Shown: positions 51,021 through 63,129 of the stretch, piece after piece | How positions within the stretch are numbered: position 1 is the first letter of the stretch | Layout: each line of letters starts with the position of its first letter | Source of the DNA: Adiantum capillus-veneris | Lineage: Eukaryota > Streptophyta > Polypodiopsida > Polypodiales > Pteridaceae | DNA: 64,000 nucleotides | Assembly (NCBI GenBank): GCA_014529385.2 | Contig: CM043947.1 | Coordinates: 126,020,891-126,084,890, forward strand | Direction: 5' to 3' | Made by a program: the position numbers and the translations under genes | Notes under the pieces: model-generated | Seen by the model: the letters and a program-made list of their open reading frames with translations, nothing else | What the model was told of the DNA's origin: nothing | Database searches by the model: none

Positions 51021-52529
51021 TCATGCAAGAACCAAGTATCTCATCTTCCAGAGTCCTAGAGGCATTGTGACTAGATCCACAACCCATTTATAGTGCATGG
51101 ATAGTGGATATGTAGGGTGCAATCCATCACGATTTCGGACATTTGAATACATTTGACAAGTTACGCATGACTCTATAAATTGAGATACATCTTTATACAT
51201 ACCCTTCCACCAGTATTTTTCTTTCAACTTGGAGAAGGTTTCCCACACACCCCTGTGTCCAGCCCATAGACTCTCATGAAATTCTTGCATGAGCTTTACT
51301 TGAGTCTCTTTTTTACATATAACCAGTTGTGGTGTAGCACCCTTTTGTTTAGGATTCTTCCACAAGTAACCATCCCTCAAAAAGTAACCATATGCTTTCC
51401 TGCGTATCCTCTTGAATTCATGTTCAGACAAATCATCATGTTTGGTTAGAGTACTCAAGTAGCTTCCAATAAGAAGCCAATCACCTTCATAAAGATCTTT
51501 CAAGAACAATTCAAGTGTATTAGTCATGCAAACGTCGTTACCTTTGACATGAGAGATGGAATAGAACTTTGTGCCCACATCATCTCCCTCATCAATCATC
51601 TGTGACTCATCTTCATACCTTGCCCTTGATAGCATATCTGCCACTGTATTGTCTTTACCTGCAATGTGCTTGAACTCGGGATTTAAGGACTTAATGTAGG
51701 CAATCCACCGCAACATAGCAATGTCTGGCGTTGAGCAGCTTGTAATCATCCCAAGAAGTGGTAGACAATCTGTTTCTACAACCACACATGCACCAATTAG
51801 GTATTCTTTCCCACTTTTCAAGGCTGTAACCATACCCCATAACTCTCTCTTTATCTGTGGATAGTTTCTTTGGCGAGCACTTAGTAACTTTGCTCCAAAT
51901 CTTACCACATACCTGTGTCCTTCTTTGTCATCTTGCCCTATTGCCCATCCAATCCCTGTAGGACTGGTGTCTACTGTCACAATTACTGGCCTTTGACACT
52001 CATAGTCTACCTTTCTCAAAGTTGTTGCTGACTAGAGCAACTCCTTTAGCTTTTTCATGGATTTTACATGTGCTTCTTTCCATTTAAACTTTTGATTCTT
52101 TCTAAGCAACTGATAAAGAGGATCAGCTACATGTGCATAATGTGGAATCCAAATAACATAGAAGACACATGCTCCCAGAAACCTTCTAACCTCAATGATG
52201 CTAGTGCATGTTTCTTTGATTCTTTGGATGGCATCTACCTTTGTTGGACAAGGTTTCCTACCATATGGCCCACACATGTGCCCCACGATGAGCACTTCAT
52301 TGACACCAAACATAGACTTTTTCCCTGACAATGTAAGATTGACTGCTTCCAACCTAGATAGAACTTTATCACAATCATTTATGTGATCTACCACAAACCT
52401 GCGACATCCCTTGAGATCCAAAGCTTCATCTTTGTCACTTTCTTCACATACTTTGATAGGCAAATCATCAATCAAAGGCATTGTGATTTGAGGAATAAAG
52501 TCACGTAAGACCTTATTCATCTCATTCAT
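51021..52529 (-). pseudogene. Element B RT end, RNase H and integrase start
   Basis: One frame broken by TAG at 52032-52034. The upper part has the RT catalytic box MPLIDDLPIKV (YxDD variant) and FLGACVFYVIWIPHYA. The lower part has RNase H motifs TVDTSPTGIGWAIGQ, IKRELWGMVTAL and GKDNTVADMLSRA, then the integrase zinc-binding region (HESLWAGHRG with CVTCQMYSN) and the start of the catalytic core (WVVDLVTMPLG). Order RT, RNase H, integrase is Ty3-type. Confidence 0.85.
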
Positions 52530-53799
52530 CGTATGTGCAACCGAGTTGGTTGCTCCCTATGTGGCAAGGTACACATCCTTACCAAACCCAAAGGTGTCCT
52601 CATGGTTGTCAAGTCTGTGCTTTCGATTGCAAGCTGAAATTGATCATACCCTAAGTAGAGATCCCCCATTGAGTAGATTGCCCTCCCTGCAAACGCCTCT
52701 GCAAACTCATCCACAATTGGACCTATACCTACATTTCTAATTATCACCTTGTTCACTGGTTGCATATCTTGGATGAAGCGTAGAGAACCATTCTTCTTTG
52801 GAACTGTGAACCACCTGTTTGAGTATGGAGCACAAGAAGGCTCCAAGATTCCCATTTTGATTTTCTCATTCAGTAGCTCTACTAACTTTGGCAAATGAGC
52901 CTTTGGAACCGGAATAGGCCGCAGATTCCAAGGCACATGAGGTAATGTGAAAATTACCATAGGAGCTACAGTAGAAGGATCAACACATCCTATCTCATGT
53001 GGCTCAAATGCAAAAGCCTCACCATGCTTTGAAAGCATTTCTTTGAAGCATTTTGTCTCCTCCTGTGTTAGAAACTCCTCGCAACCAATCTGCAACTCTT
53101 GAAAAGACTCCTTTGTGAAGGTATGCCCGATCTTTTTAGGATTCCTCAAACTTGGTTGTAAAGAAGCCTGCTCAATCTTTTCCCTGTTGTTGGGTGGTAA
53201 AGGTGAAGCTAATGGTTTCACCTTCTTTGATACACTCGTGTATTTAGTTTCAACATGGACTTCTGGGCCAACTGTTTGGCTTTCTTTAAAGGCTTCTATT
53301 ACTTGATACATTTCCATAGAGCAAACTTCCACAACTTCATTTTCAAGATGCAAAATAGACCCCATTATAGCATCAAGCTCACCCATAGTATCTACAAAAG
53401 AAACTTGTTCACACAAACCCAAAAGATTTTCAGTAGGCTCTAGCAACCCACTCTTTTTCATGCTTATTTGTACATTATGCACATATTGCCTCTCACATCT
53501 CTTCAAATCTTCAAGTTTTGTAAAACATACTGATCCATTTCTTGTTACCAAGGAGCTCGTTGAGAAATTTTCACCTATTTTTGGATCAGGCGAGACCTTT
53601 TTTCTTTCTATACCACTGCAATCCCGCTTTACAATGGTACTTGGCCAAAACCCATCATTTCTCTATGATCATGAAACTCTTTGCTCACCTTTGGTAGAGA
53701 ATGTTCTCTGAGGTTGTCACGATTTCTTTCATGGTTTACACAAACTGTGAGAAATTGGACAGCTCGTTTACCATCTTTGCTACGTATCCTAGAATATGT
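52526..53799 (-). pseudogene. Element B RT N-terminal part and linker
   Basis: It contains PYSNRWFTVPKKNGSLRFI and YSMGDLYLGYDQFQLAIE, the fingers and palm of RT, and ends TPLGLVRMCTLPH. One extra T there (about 52558) shifts the frame into a stop; the adjacent frame continues GATNSVAHTMNEMNKVL into the next entry. Upstream (53629-53799) RIRSKDGKRAVQFLTV is the end of the protease region, separated from its beginning by the insertion at 53800-55379. Confidence 0.85.
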
Positions 53800-55379
53800 C
53801 ATAATCATCAATATCTAATTCTCCTAAATGACTTTCTCATATTAAACTGATCATTTAATGTGGGGAAGTGTCAGGGGAGAAAAGGTTAAAATATTGGTGA
53901 AGCTAGTAGACCGGCCACAGTAGGGATCCAAAGGGGGAGGCCATTTGCAAAAGAGTCATGTGCAACAATGGGCTAAAAAGACCCTAAGGTTCAGCCCATT
54001 CAGACTTCCAAAATGCTAAGGTTCCAAAATTCAAAGGTTGTGTCCAAAGGTCAAACCTAGGGGAAATTGGATGCTTTGTGTGTGTAAAAAAAAGTCTTTG
54101 CATATCCCTACATGGGAGGGGGCGAGCCCTAAAGGTAGGGGATGAGAGAGAAAATCACACACACACACACACACACACACACAGGCTCCCTTTACACAAA
54201 GGGAATGAGGGACACGTGTCAACTCCCTAGGCCAGATGCCCACAAGGTGTGCCCAGTTTCTATTGGATGACCCTTGAAATGGACCAATGAGAATTAAGCT
54301 AGAGTAAATCTAGTTTAATTAATTTAAAAACATTTAATAAAAGAAACCAATGAGAATTAAGTCTCCTAGAAGACTATTGGACAGTCTCCCAAGGGGTCCA
54401 ATGAGCATTCAGGAGCCCAATGGCTTGCCTGATTCCTATTGGCCAGGAGGCAAAGGTGTCCAATGAGAGTTTAGTTTAATTATTTAATTACCTAAAGCTC
54501 TCACAAAAGGGGAAAGGGGGACACATGTCAAAAGGCTATCATATATGCTGCTTAATGGTCATTGGCTTGACTTGGGGAGAGCCAATGAGGGCTCAGCAAG
54601 AGCAAATAGCAAGAGGGCTTGCCCAAGAGAGAGAGGGGGCTGATTTTTGCAAGGCATTATCACACACACACACTCACACACAGTCTATGTGTGAAGCAAA
54701 GAAGACTATCTCTTCCCAAGCTTTAATGGAGAGCTCATCACCTACTCCAAGGTTGTGAGATAGAAGCCTACATCAACACTCTCTTGGCATGTGGATGCAA
54801 ATCCAACCAAGAGACAAGCTTCAGTGCATGCTCATCTCCTCTACTAAGCTAATTACTAAGCTAAGCTATGCTAATATGAGTGATTATGTGAGGAGATGTA
54901 CATCTTTCTCGTAAGATACTCCTTCTTCCTCTCAATCTACTCTCATACCCTGCTAGCTCTCACCATCTTCGAAGGCGTGTGAGGTCTTGGGTTTGAGAAC
55001 GGGGATAATTCAAGTTGTGTTTGCTAAGTGTTTTGCTTAGTGCATGAAGCTTTCATCTTCATTGCACTAGCTAGTCTTGAAGGAACACAAAGAATTGTAT
55101 TGTACAATGTCTCTCTTGATGGGAGAAACCATAATTCAAAGCCTTTTGGAGGGGGGACCGGCTCCATGCAAATCCGGTCCTCAACTGTTGTCATTAGCTT
55201 AATTTCTCTCTCTTTTGAAAGTATTGTCGATGCTATCTAACTAGGTGTTATGCTTTTTGTTGCTCTCTCCACCCAAGCACTCTTGTAATTCTCATTAGGA
55301 ATCTATTCTAATGAAATGCCCACTATGTTCATGCTAATTTCCGCTACAGATAAGTTATTAGGCCATTCAATGTTACAAC
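53800..55379 (+). mobile_element. 1.58-kb insertion in element B protease region
   Basis: The element B frame breaks off at YSRIRSKDGK (53.79 kb) and its other half ends in DDGSTY (55.39 kb). The sequence atatgt occurs at both junctions (53794-53799 and 55380-55385) and would be the target duplication. The insert has no gene. It is rich in ccaatgag units (about 54280-54590), carries AC tracts, and ends in an untranslated-looking CT-rich part. A solo LTR is plausible (a tgtcagggg start near 53870 is one option), but no clear TG...CA edge matches the duplication. Confidence 0.6.
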
Positions 55380-55985
55380 ATATGTTGAACCATCATCCAT
55401 TACCTTTGTTTCCATTTGAACTCCCACAATGTAGGGCTATCCAAGGATGAGATGATATGAAGTTGTATCCTGTACAAAGAAGTTTTGGTCAATCTTTACA
55501 TCACCTATTGTCACCTTCACAGCTGGACATGTTGCATACACTTCACCGGATGAATTGTTTGCCACTTTTACCATCCAGCCATGATCTGTGTCCATCGGCC
55601 ATTTGCACTTGTTCTAGAGACTCTTTGACATTATGTTTATTTCTAAACCATGGTCAATCAAGGCAACAAATGGCTCTTCAAGATCACCTACCTTGACCAA
55701 AGTTTCTATAGTAGCCCTTGCCCAGTGACTTCGTGAATAGTAGCTCCTAGAAATATCTTCAACTTCTTCATCATCATTTGAGAAATGCACTTGCTTCACT
55801 CTCCCACTAGATTGGTAGCATCCTACCACAGCTCCATCATCCTCCTTATTTTGCAGCTGCATCCCTTGTGTCTTCGGGGTTTCCCCTTCAACCTGTGGAC
55901 GAGAAACTTCAGCAAGGGTTTGCCTCTTCCTCTTGATGATGTCAATGATCTCCTCATGGAATTCACGCTTTGCAATTCCAAGAAC
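55380..55985 (-). pseudogene. Element B aspartic protease
   Basis: LEEPFVALIDHGLEINIMS (55614-55690) is the retropepsin site, with DHG in place of DSG/DTG. It continues with VKVTIGDVKIDQNFFVQ and SYHLILG. The protease normally releases mature gag and pol products; the changed active-site triad suggests that it is inactive. A TAA near 55988 separates it from the region before. Confidence 0.75.
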
Positions 55986-57565
55986 TTATCCCAGAGTAAA
56001 CTCAATCTTGCTATTCAAGATCCTTTCCTCCAAGACTTTCTTTAAATCTGTAGCAACCTCAATATCAGATTGTATTTTATAAGTTGGTCCTTTTGTCTTA
56101 CCTTTTGTTGGCTCTTTCTTCTTTTCTGTTGTAGACTCCTCCATGAGTACTTCAGGTGGAGATGCTCCTTGTGTTGAGGGTGTTTGAGAAGGCATTGAGT
56201 CGCTTCTTCCCCCACTTATAGAAGCTCTTTTTGATGGTCCTTCATCAGCATTCTCACGTCTGCGCTTCTCTTCTACAATTGCCTCATTTTGTTAGCATTT
56301 TGTAATGTAGGCATGCACTGACGATGAGTCCACTGGATCATTCCATCCTGTTTCTAGACGTATGCAATCACCTGCTTCATGTAGAATCTCTTTTGTAAGC
56401 TTTCCCTTTTTAGCTAATTGCATAACATTTGGCCAAATTTGACCATGATGGTCACTCACCTCTTCATCACAAAAATGATCAATTTCTACTCCATAAGTAG
56501 ATGCCTCAACTGAAGAGGTGGCATGCTTAGTCGCCATATCTTCAACTAAGGTTTGCATTCCCCCCTTCCCAAAGTTAGTTCTCAAGGGTAGACCTGTCTC
56601 TCTTAAGTGGATTTTACCATCCTTAAAAAGACAACATCTTTTGACAAAGCATCACTAAAATCATCACAATCCCTTCTTACATGGTCTGTACTATCACACC
56701 AAATACATCTATTAACAAACCCTTCTTTGGTCTGTTGTCTTTGCCTAGAAAGTGGCCTTGATGGTTGGCCTTTTTCTTCAAGCTTTGACAGCTTCACCTT
56801 CAAGTCACGCATTCCCTTCACAAGCTCATCTAGCATGGACTCATCAAACTTCGGAGTGATAAAAGTAGGCTTTACCATTTTGTCAGGAGTTGAGGTGGAA
56901 GGACTTATAGTGTTTACCACCATCTTGTCCCTTCTTCTTTGTCGTTTGGCAAGCAGTGAGACAGCACCTTCAACCTCATTCCAGTCGGCGGTCTTTAGTC
57001 CTTGCTCAGCATCTTTATCTTCAAGAAGAAGCTCCAAATTTTCTTGAAACTCTTTACCTGCGGCTTGTAAGAAAAGATCTGTCTTCTCTGCATCTAGTGT
57101 GGCCCTTTCTGTCCTGGTGAGTTGTGCATAGCGCCGCTCAAATTCCCTAAGTAGCTTTGTTATTGATAGTCCTTGCTTTGGCTTGACTACCCATTCTAAG
57201 AATGTCCATTTGGTCACTCTCTCCGATTCCTCCATGAAATATTCCTCCTTTAAAGCTACTTTGAGTTCTTCCCGATTTCTCCCATGTCCATCTTTAATTG
57301 CCCTAACATGCTCCCTAATTTCTGAAGCAACAACTAGCTCAAAGCTTTGAATCATCTCACCTTCTGACACGCGATGCAGCTCCATCTCCTTCACATACTC
57401 GCGTAAGTACTTGGTTACATCTTTGCCATTGAATTGATCCATTCTGTTGACGACCGCTTGTATGGCCTTCGTTGTAGAAATCTCCCTTCTTTCAGTGGCA
57501 TGTTGTTGTTGCATGAACATTGCAAATGCTTGAAACATTTGCATTGTTGTTGGGTCAAAATGCAT
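55986..57565 (-). pseudogene. Element B gag and gag-protease linker
   Basis: Gag runs from about 57565 (MHFDPTTMQMFQAFAMFM; the longer frame above it is leader and LTR) to 56603. It includes the core MIQSFELVVASEIREHVRAI and ends with a zinc knuckle CIWCDSTDHVRRDC. One lost T near 56624 shifts the frame; the next frame (56292-56585) continues NFGKGGMQTLVEDMA, and 55986-56195 gives a charged linker. Gag forms the particle and binds element RNA. Confidence 0.8.
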
Positions 57566-57644
57566 ACCCTGTTGCTCAACATGATCACCTATGGTTACCC
57601 ACAAAGTCTCACCTTGGCAGTTTCGCGTCGGTTTCACCAAAATA
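57566..57644 (-). promoter_or_regulatory. Element B leader with primer-binding-like site
   Basis: The minus strand reads TTGGTGAAACCGACGCGAAA directly inside the 5' LTR, nearly the same as in element A. Confidence 0.6.
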
Positions 57645-59354
57645 TATCTAGAAATTTGCGGTCTTGCTAGGAAAGCACCGGGCTTATGGCTGTGAGAGTT
57701 TGTGAGAGAACTCAAAAAAAACTATATGAAGGAGTTAAACCATAGATGCCATGAAGACTAGGGTTTGGAAGGAAGTGCAATCAAAGAAGCCCCACTCTTT
57801 CTCTCTTGCACTCACACACACAAAGAAACAACACAAAAGAGAGTGTCAAAACAACACAAAGATGAAAACATCAAGGCTATGGTCATATCATATCATGGGT
57901 AATATGAAAGGGTTAATAGAAAAGTTAATAGCATTCAATCTTGACTGACCAAATAGGCTACGAATTGTTCTTTGGAATTGTAGTTTTGTGCTTACCATAA
58001 TAAATATATATTGTCTAGTGATTGGGATTAATTGTGTGTACAAATCCTCTTGGTTCATAGCAAAATAACTACGCTTACGTCAAAAGAAAAGTTATAGTCT
58101 ATGAGAGGTAGTATGATGGGATCTGGTGATAGAAGTATTTCCTTGAGCCTTTCTGGACCAAAGAGAAACACTATTCATTGTTGAAAGTGTATTCTACGGC
58201 TAATCCATACGTTAATTCTAATAGATCATACAGAGTGAAAGCGATAGAAATTATCATCATGTGGGTTATTCATCTAGGATAGTATGTGATAAATGTAGAT
58301 ATGAGAGAAGTGAAGAGATGAGAAGTTTCCCTCCCAAGCCCTATTCTTGCCCGTAGGCAATAAGGATACTGCGGGGAGAGATGTACCTGTAGCAAGGAGA
58401 ACCTAGAATTTGTAGAGAGGATGAATTACTAAGAATGAGAGAGATAGGTTTGGTTAAGAAGATGAGATTAAATATATATAGGTGTTGGATTAGAGATGAA
58501 AAAGAAAACAACAAGAAAACATCTATGTAGAACACATCTTACTTGACAAACCCTTCGGCACCATTATTGATGGAGAGAGAAGAAGAGGGGAGAATTCAAC
58601 TTTGATTGATACGCCAAGTCCACGACCTTCTTTGATTAGAGTTGATCTTCCAAGGATAGCATGCAAGAATGGCTAGTCTTTCTCTAGGAGAAAGTGTAGG
58701 CATAGGCTTATGTTAATGGCTAAGTACAATTTGGCATTACTACTCACACCCTCACGAATTTCTCTCATCAATGGCTTGAATGCTTGAGTTACTTTCACGG
58801 AATAAGAGGTCCCCTTTTATAGGTGAAGAGAACCCCCAAGTCTTCTGGCAGCAAAAGTCTTCCTGTGGTCCCCTTAGCCTAGACTTTCATTTGATTCCAA
58901 AGAACACCTCATGCCATATAAAAGCATGACATTGCTCCTTGACAAAGTTTTGTAATCATGCTTGCAATAATGCATTAAAATAAGTGTATCTTTGAAATCA
59001 TGCCACCTAGTGTCCCACTAGGGTTTGATTCCCTCCTAGTAGCTATTTAAAAAGAAAAATATGAAAAATACATAGAATATATATATTGGAGTTTACCCTA
59101 GATATAGGATCTAACTATGGTGTGAGATGATAATGAGATAGTAGAAATAAGAATCAATGCTTTTTTTCCCAAGTTAAAGAGACGGAGCTATTGACGCTTT
59201 TCCCATAGTATTTTCTGATGGTAAAGTAATAATAGGTTACCCTTGAGAAACATAATAGGATGAGATAGAAGGCTTATTATTATACTTAAATATGCATATG
59301 TACATTATAGGAAAATAATTATGTATCTAAAAAATTACAAGATAGATCTTGTAG
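57645..59354 (-). repeat. 5' LTR of element B, broken by family-C LTR
   Basis: It matches 47920-50040 closely. It lacks about 350 bp (49240-49480 region against 58840) and stops at aagatagat, where the 3' LTR continues to tgtagcatgcg. The remaining bases should lie beyond the family-C insertion, outside the window. Confidence 0.85.
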
Positions 59355-60368
59355 TGAAGCGGTCCGGGGCGGGCAACAAGAGAGGCGACCTCTAAACACC
59401 CCTCAAGGCTCCCGTGCTGCTCAATTGGGGTGGGGCAACCACAAGCACAACACAACAACAAACCCACAGCCAAACACAAACAAGATAGGGGCACCACCTA
59501 GTTATGGTATGCGAACTAGGACGCAAGAGAGATTTTGGCACAACCAAGAAGATGCACCACACAACACACACAAGCAACCTCACACCAAGACACACATGAA
59601 ATGGACCAGAGAGAGCTAGAGCAAAGGGAAGAGAGAGAGGAAACGATCTTGCGTAATACCTTATTTGTGACTTGCAAATGGAGATGGTTCGTTATGATGC
59701 TATCGTAGAACTTGTACAAAACTCACTCAATGCTTAGTGATTGCTAAACATTGCCAAAACACACACACATTGTCTTAGGGTGTGGGAGACCTCTCACCAC
59801 AATACCCTCTTACAATGGACACAAAACTGGCAATGAAAACCACACTAAAACACTTTCTAGAATCAAGATCAACCGATAAAAACTCAAAATACACAAGTCA
59901 CCTTGAATTCACCAAACCGTATTGCACAAATGGAAGGACGAAGATTTGAACGTCGAATCGTGTCTTTGATGCACCAAACCTCAATTTATTGATGATGAAG
60001 GAGCATATACAATAGTGGTTTTGAGATTTGTGGAACTCACACTCTCTCACTTGCAATGTGTAGCTTGAAATCTTCTCTCACACCAAGAGTGAAGCTCACA
60101 AGTGGCTGCTACACTTAAGTCTCTCCTCACGCATAGAGTGTTGGGGTGCTATGTGAGATATTGAAGGTTGTTTTACAAGAAGGAGAGGGGCCTATTTATA
60201 GGTTGGAGACCCCTCATTAAGATTATTGGAAATCCTAATTTACAAGCTAACAAATCACGATTATGATTTTTTTGAATATCAAAACATTGTGGGCCTTCTT
60301 TGTCTGCTTGAGTCATGGGTGTGGGCTCAAAAGAGAGCATTATTGATGGTAGATAAGGTGGAAGTAAG

Positions 60369-60407
<39 letters not shown>

Positions 60408-60949
60408 TTACTTTGTACATGTCTTGAGGGGAGGTGTCTTTTATGGTTAGGTCAATGCTATTTTGTGTTAGTATGTTAGTGGTTAGTGTTAGTAATCACT
60501 AAAAAGTTAATGATATATTTACAATGGGTAGAATGGGATGGATGGTTGGAGTAAGATGGTTGAATGAAGTGAGCAAATCCTTGTGATGGTGAAGCTTGAA
60601 GAAGTTTTGGACTTACTTGTGTAGGTTCTCAAAATGACTATCTATCTTCTTCTTCGTCTTCTCTTCTTTACGCCACCGCCGCCAAGGTTGATTATCACGA
60701 TGAAAATGGTAATTCCATTGATGAGATCTCTTGATTTGCAGAGGTTAAGCATGGTACACATGCTGAATTTATGTATATATATAAGGGTTAATATGGAATT
60801 GTAATTTGGAAATAATAGAGAGAGGCATAGAGATGGTGTATGTACATGGAGAGCTCATATGAGAGCTATGGAAGTAAGAGGGGAGGTTAATGGTGAAGAA
60901 GGTGAGAGAAACCATTGAAGGTGCAGGTTTGAGTGACGGATTGAGAGGA

Positions 60950-61012
<63 letters not shown>

Positions 61013-62063
61013 AGTGTGGAAAGAGGTGAGAGAAGACTATGGGCTACTTGTGAGAAAAGTGGGCAGACTGGGGTCCACTCAAAAAATCATATCTCACCGT
61101 TGGTAGCTCCAAAAATCATGAAAACATTTGAGGTGATTATTCAGAGCGTGGGCTATATTTTCTCTTTCGACCACCGCTCCAAATTCGGAGTGGAGATGGA
61201 TATTAAAAATCCCACCAAAAGACCTGTTTTTTCTTCACAAAAAGTCTTCAGTGGCCCCCTCCTTTGTTGAATTTGTACAATGCATCCAAGAGTGAGCCCC
61301 TCCTTTGTCATATTATAATACAAAACATCCAAGTTGCCCTTGACCCATGCATGGAGGAGGATTATTGGTGAATAAAGAAATATATACATGGTGGGACTAG
61401 TGTATGGACTATTCATGGACTTTAGCTCAATGAGCACATGGTGTTAGAATAATGAGTAAAAATAATAATTAAAATATGGAGGAGTTATGGATATGGAAAG
61501 ATATTGGAATCATATGATATGGTCCCTCTTTGAATTATTTTGGGTGAAAGAGGAAAAGGTATGCAAGTAAATAATATAATAAATGTGACCAATGAGTAGA
61601 AATCAATTTTTTTGTTTTCACGAGGGTGAGGGTGAAAATGTTGGAGTGATTTGTATAAAGGAAAAATATAAGGTTAGAGTATGTACAATATTGGCAAAAA
61701 ATATAATTATGGTGTAAGAGAATGAAAGAAGGTGTACATAGGTTTAATAAAACATACACCTAAGTAGAATATTTAAATAAAATACCAAAATAATTATAAA
61801 AAATCCCTATATTTAAGCCATATATACAATGAAATATTTACACACAAAGAGGCCATAATATACTTTTATTTTTTTTATTTTTTTGGCTCAACTAGCCCAG
61901 TGACTAGCTAGCTGAGGGTTTTTAAGAAGATATGGGAAAAGCCCCCTAACTCACACACGCCTATGTACAGTGAAATGGTAGGGATAGCCATAGCGTTTGG
62001 GTGAATTTGGTAGGGTGGAGTAACTTACTATGGCAATTATGGAGAGCCGGAAAACGGCTATCA
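59355..62063 (-). repeat. 3' LTR of second family-C element (2.7 kb)
   Basis: Same ends and block order as 7203-9887, start tgaagcggtccggggcgggc, end acggctatca. The tgtag before it (59350-59354) belongs to the interrupted element-B LTR and should reappear beyond the element. A polypurine tract of 9 G (62067-62075, minus strand) abuts the inner end. It contains GA (60370-60409) and GT (60952-61009) tracts. Confidence 0.8.
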
Positions 62064-62181
62064 TTGGCCCCCCCCTTAGATAATGGTACATTCATGTACC
62101 ATTTATCCGATCATACAACATGTATATTATGTAACGTCTGTCTTTGTCTGCTCTTATCTTTGAAGAACCTTTGTTGTATGA

Positions 62182-63129
62182 TTAAAAAACCTTGTGTGAT
62201 ATGGAAGGTTCTCCGACCAATAGCATGATGAAATGAAGTGACGGAGTAAACCTCCTCCTTTGAGAAAGTTTCCATAAGCACCCCCCAGGATCAAAGATCT
62301 TGAAATATCTTTCCCAAAGCGAGATGTATGGTATGAAATCACTTACTGATTTTGGTTGAAGAAACTTGTAGATTTTACTATTGTCCATCATTGCATCTAT
62401 CACTATGAATGTGATATAAAAGATTGGTTGCTCTTCCTCCTGTCTAAAGTTGATGTATCTGCTACGATCTTCAAGAGCTTGTATGAGCGAATTCCTGAAC
62501 TGTAGCTCATAAAATTCATTCAACCTGGATAGGCTCACCAAGTAAAAAATTATATGGCCTTCATGATTTAGGAAATCTTGATCCATGCTTCCAGCTGCTA
62601 TTGGAAGGTATTGCAAATAGTTTACCACATAAGTAGATAATAGACGAAGGTTTCTATTGCTTCCAACACATTGGAATAGAATAGATTTTGGTATTGATTG
62701 ATGAAATATCCACATGTAGCAATCAACAAGTTTTTCATATATGATGAAGATCAGAAGCATCACAATGTGCAACCTCCATACACCAAAGAACCAAATGAAG
62801 AAGGTTTGGAAACATCCGTTCATCACCAAGTATTCATGTCCTCCTCCACTTAAGAAGGTATGGTGCCCTCGATGAAAGGTATATGTGAAGAGAGGAGAAG
62901 TTGACTTTGAAGAGGTGAAACCCAATGTGAAGATGATTGGGGCTTCCAAAGTTTGGATTTTCTTGCTAAGAGATTGTCCCATGAATGAAGAGCCACCCGC
63001 TAAAACACCATTGGAGAGAATGATACCCTTCTGACAGTTTCCTTTTATGATTTTATTTTTTACTACTCTCCCATGTTCTTCATCCCCTTCTAAGGCAAGG
63101 TTGTAACTCCTCACATTGTACCACCTCAA
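62182..63129 (-). CDS. Unrecognised ORF between gag and 3' LTR of the family-C element
   Basis: A 315-codon open frame that overlaps the end of the gag-type ORF by about 50 bp in another frame. It has one strongly hydrophobic stretch (FFIWFFGVWRLHIVMLLIF, about residues 109-127) and a C-terminal charged part, FRQEEEQPIFYITFIVIDAM. I see no RT, RNase H, integrase or protease motif. It could be an extra retroelement gene (such ORFs are known in some long Ty3 elements) or a chance frame. It lies where pol would normally be. Confidence 0.35.
   Translation of the reverse strand: MRWYNVRSYNLALEGDEEHGRVVKNKIIKGNCQKGIILSNGVLAGGSSFMGQSLSKKIQTLEAPIIFTLGFTSSKSTSPLFTYTFHRGHHTFLSGGGHEYLVMNGCFQTFFIWFFGVWRLHIVMLLIFIIYEKLVDCYMWIFHQSIPKSILFQCVGSNRNLRLLSTYVVNYLQYLPIAAGSMDQDFLNHEGHIIFYLVSLSRLNEFYELQFRNSLIQALEDRSRYINFRQEEEQPIFYITFIVIDAMMDNSKIYKFLQPKSVSDFIPYISLWERYFKIFDPGGCLWKLSQRRRFTPSLHFIMLLVGEPSISHKVF

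Noticed and set aside
59347-59356. cttgtagtg as the far end of the CACTA element
   Set aside because: It is explained by the element-B LTR sequence joined to the family-C LTR start; there are no subterminal gcgac repeats next to it.
61153-61437. 94-codon minus-strand frame
   Set aside because: Inside the family-C LTR; not kept in the other LTR copy.
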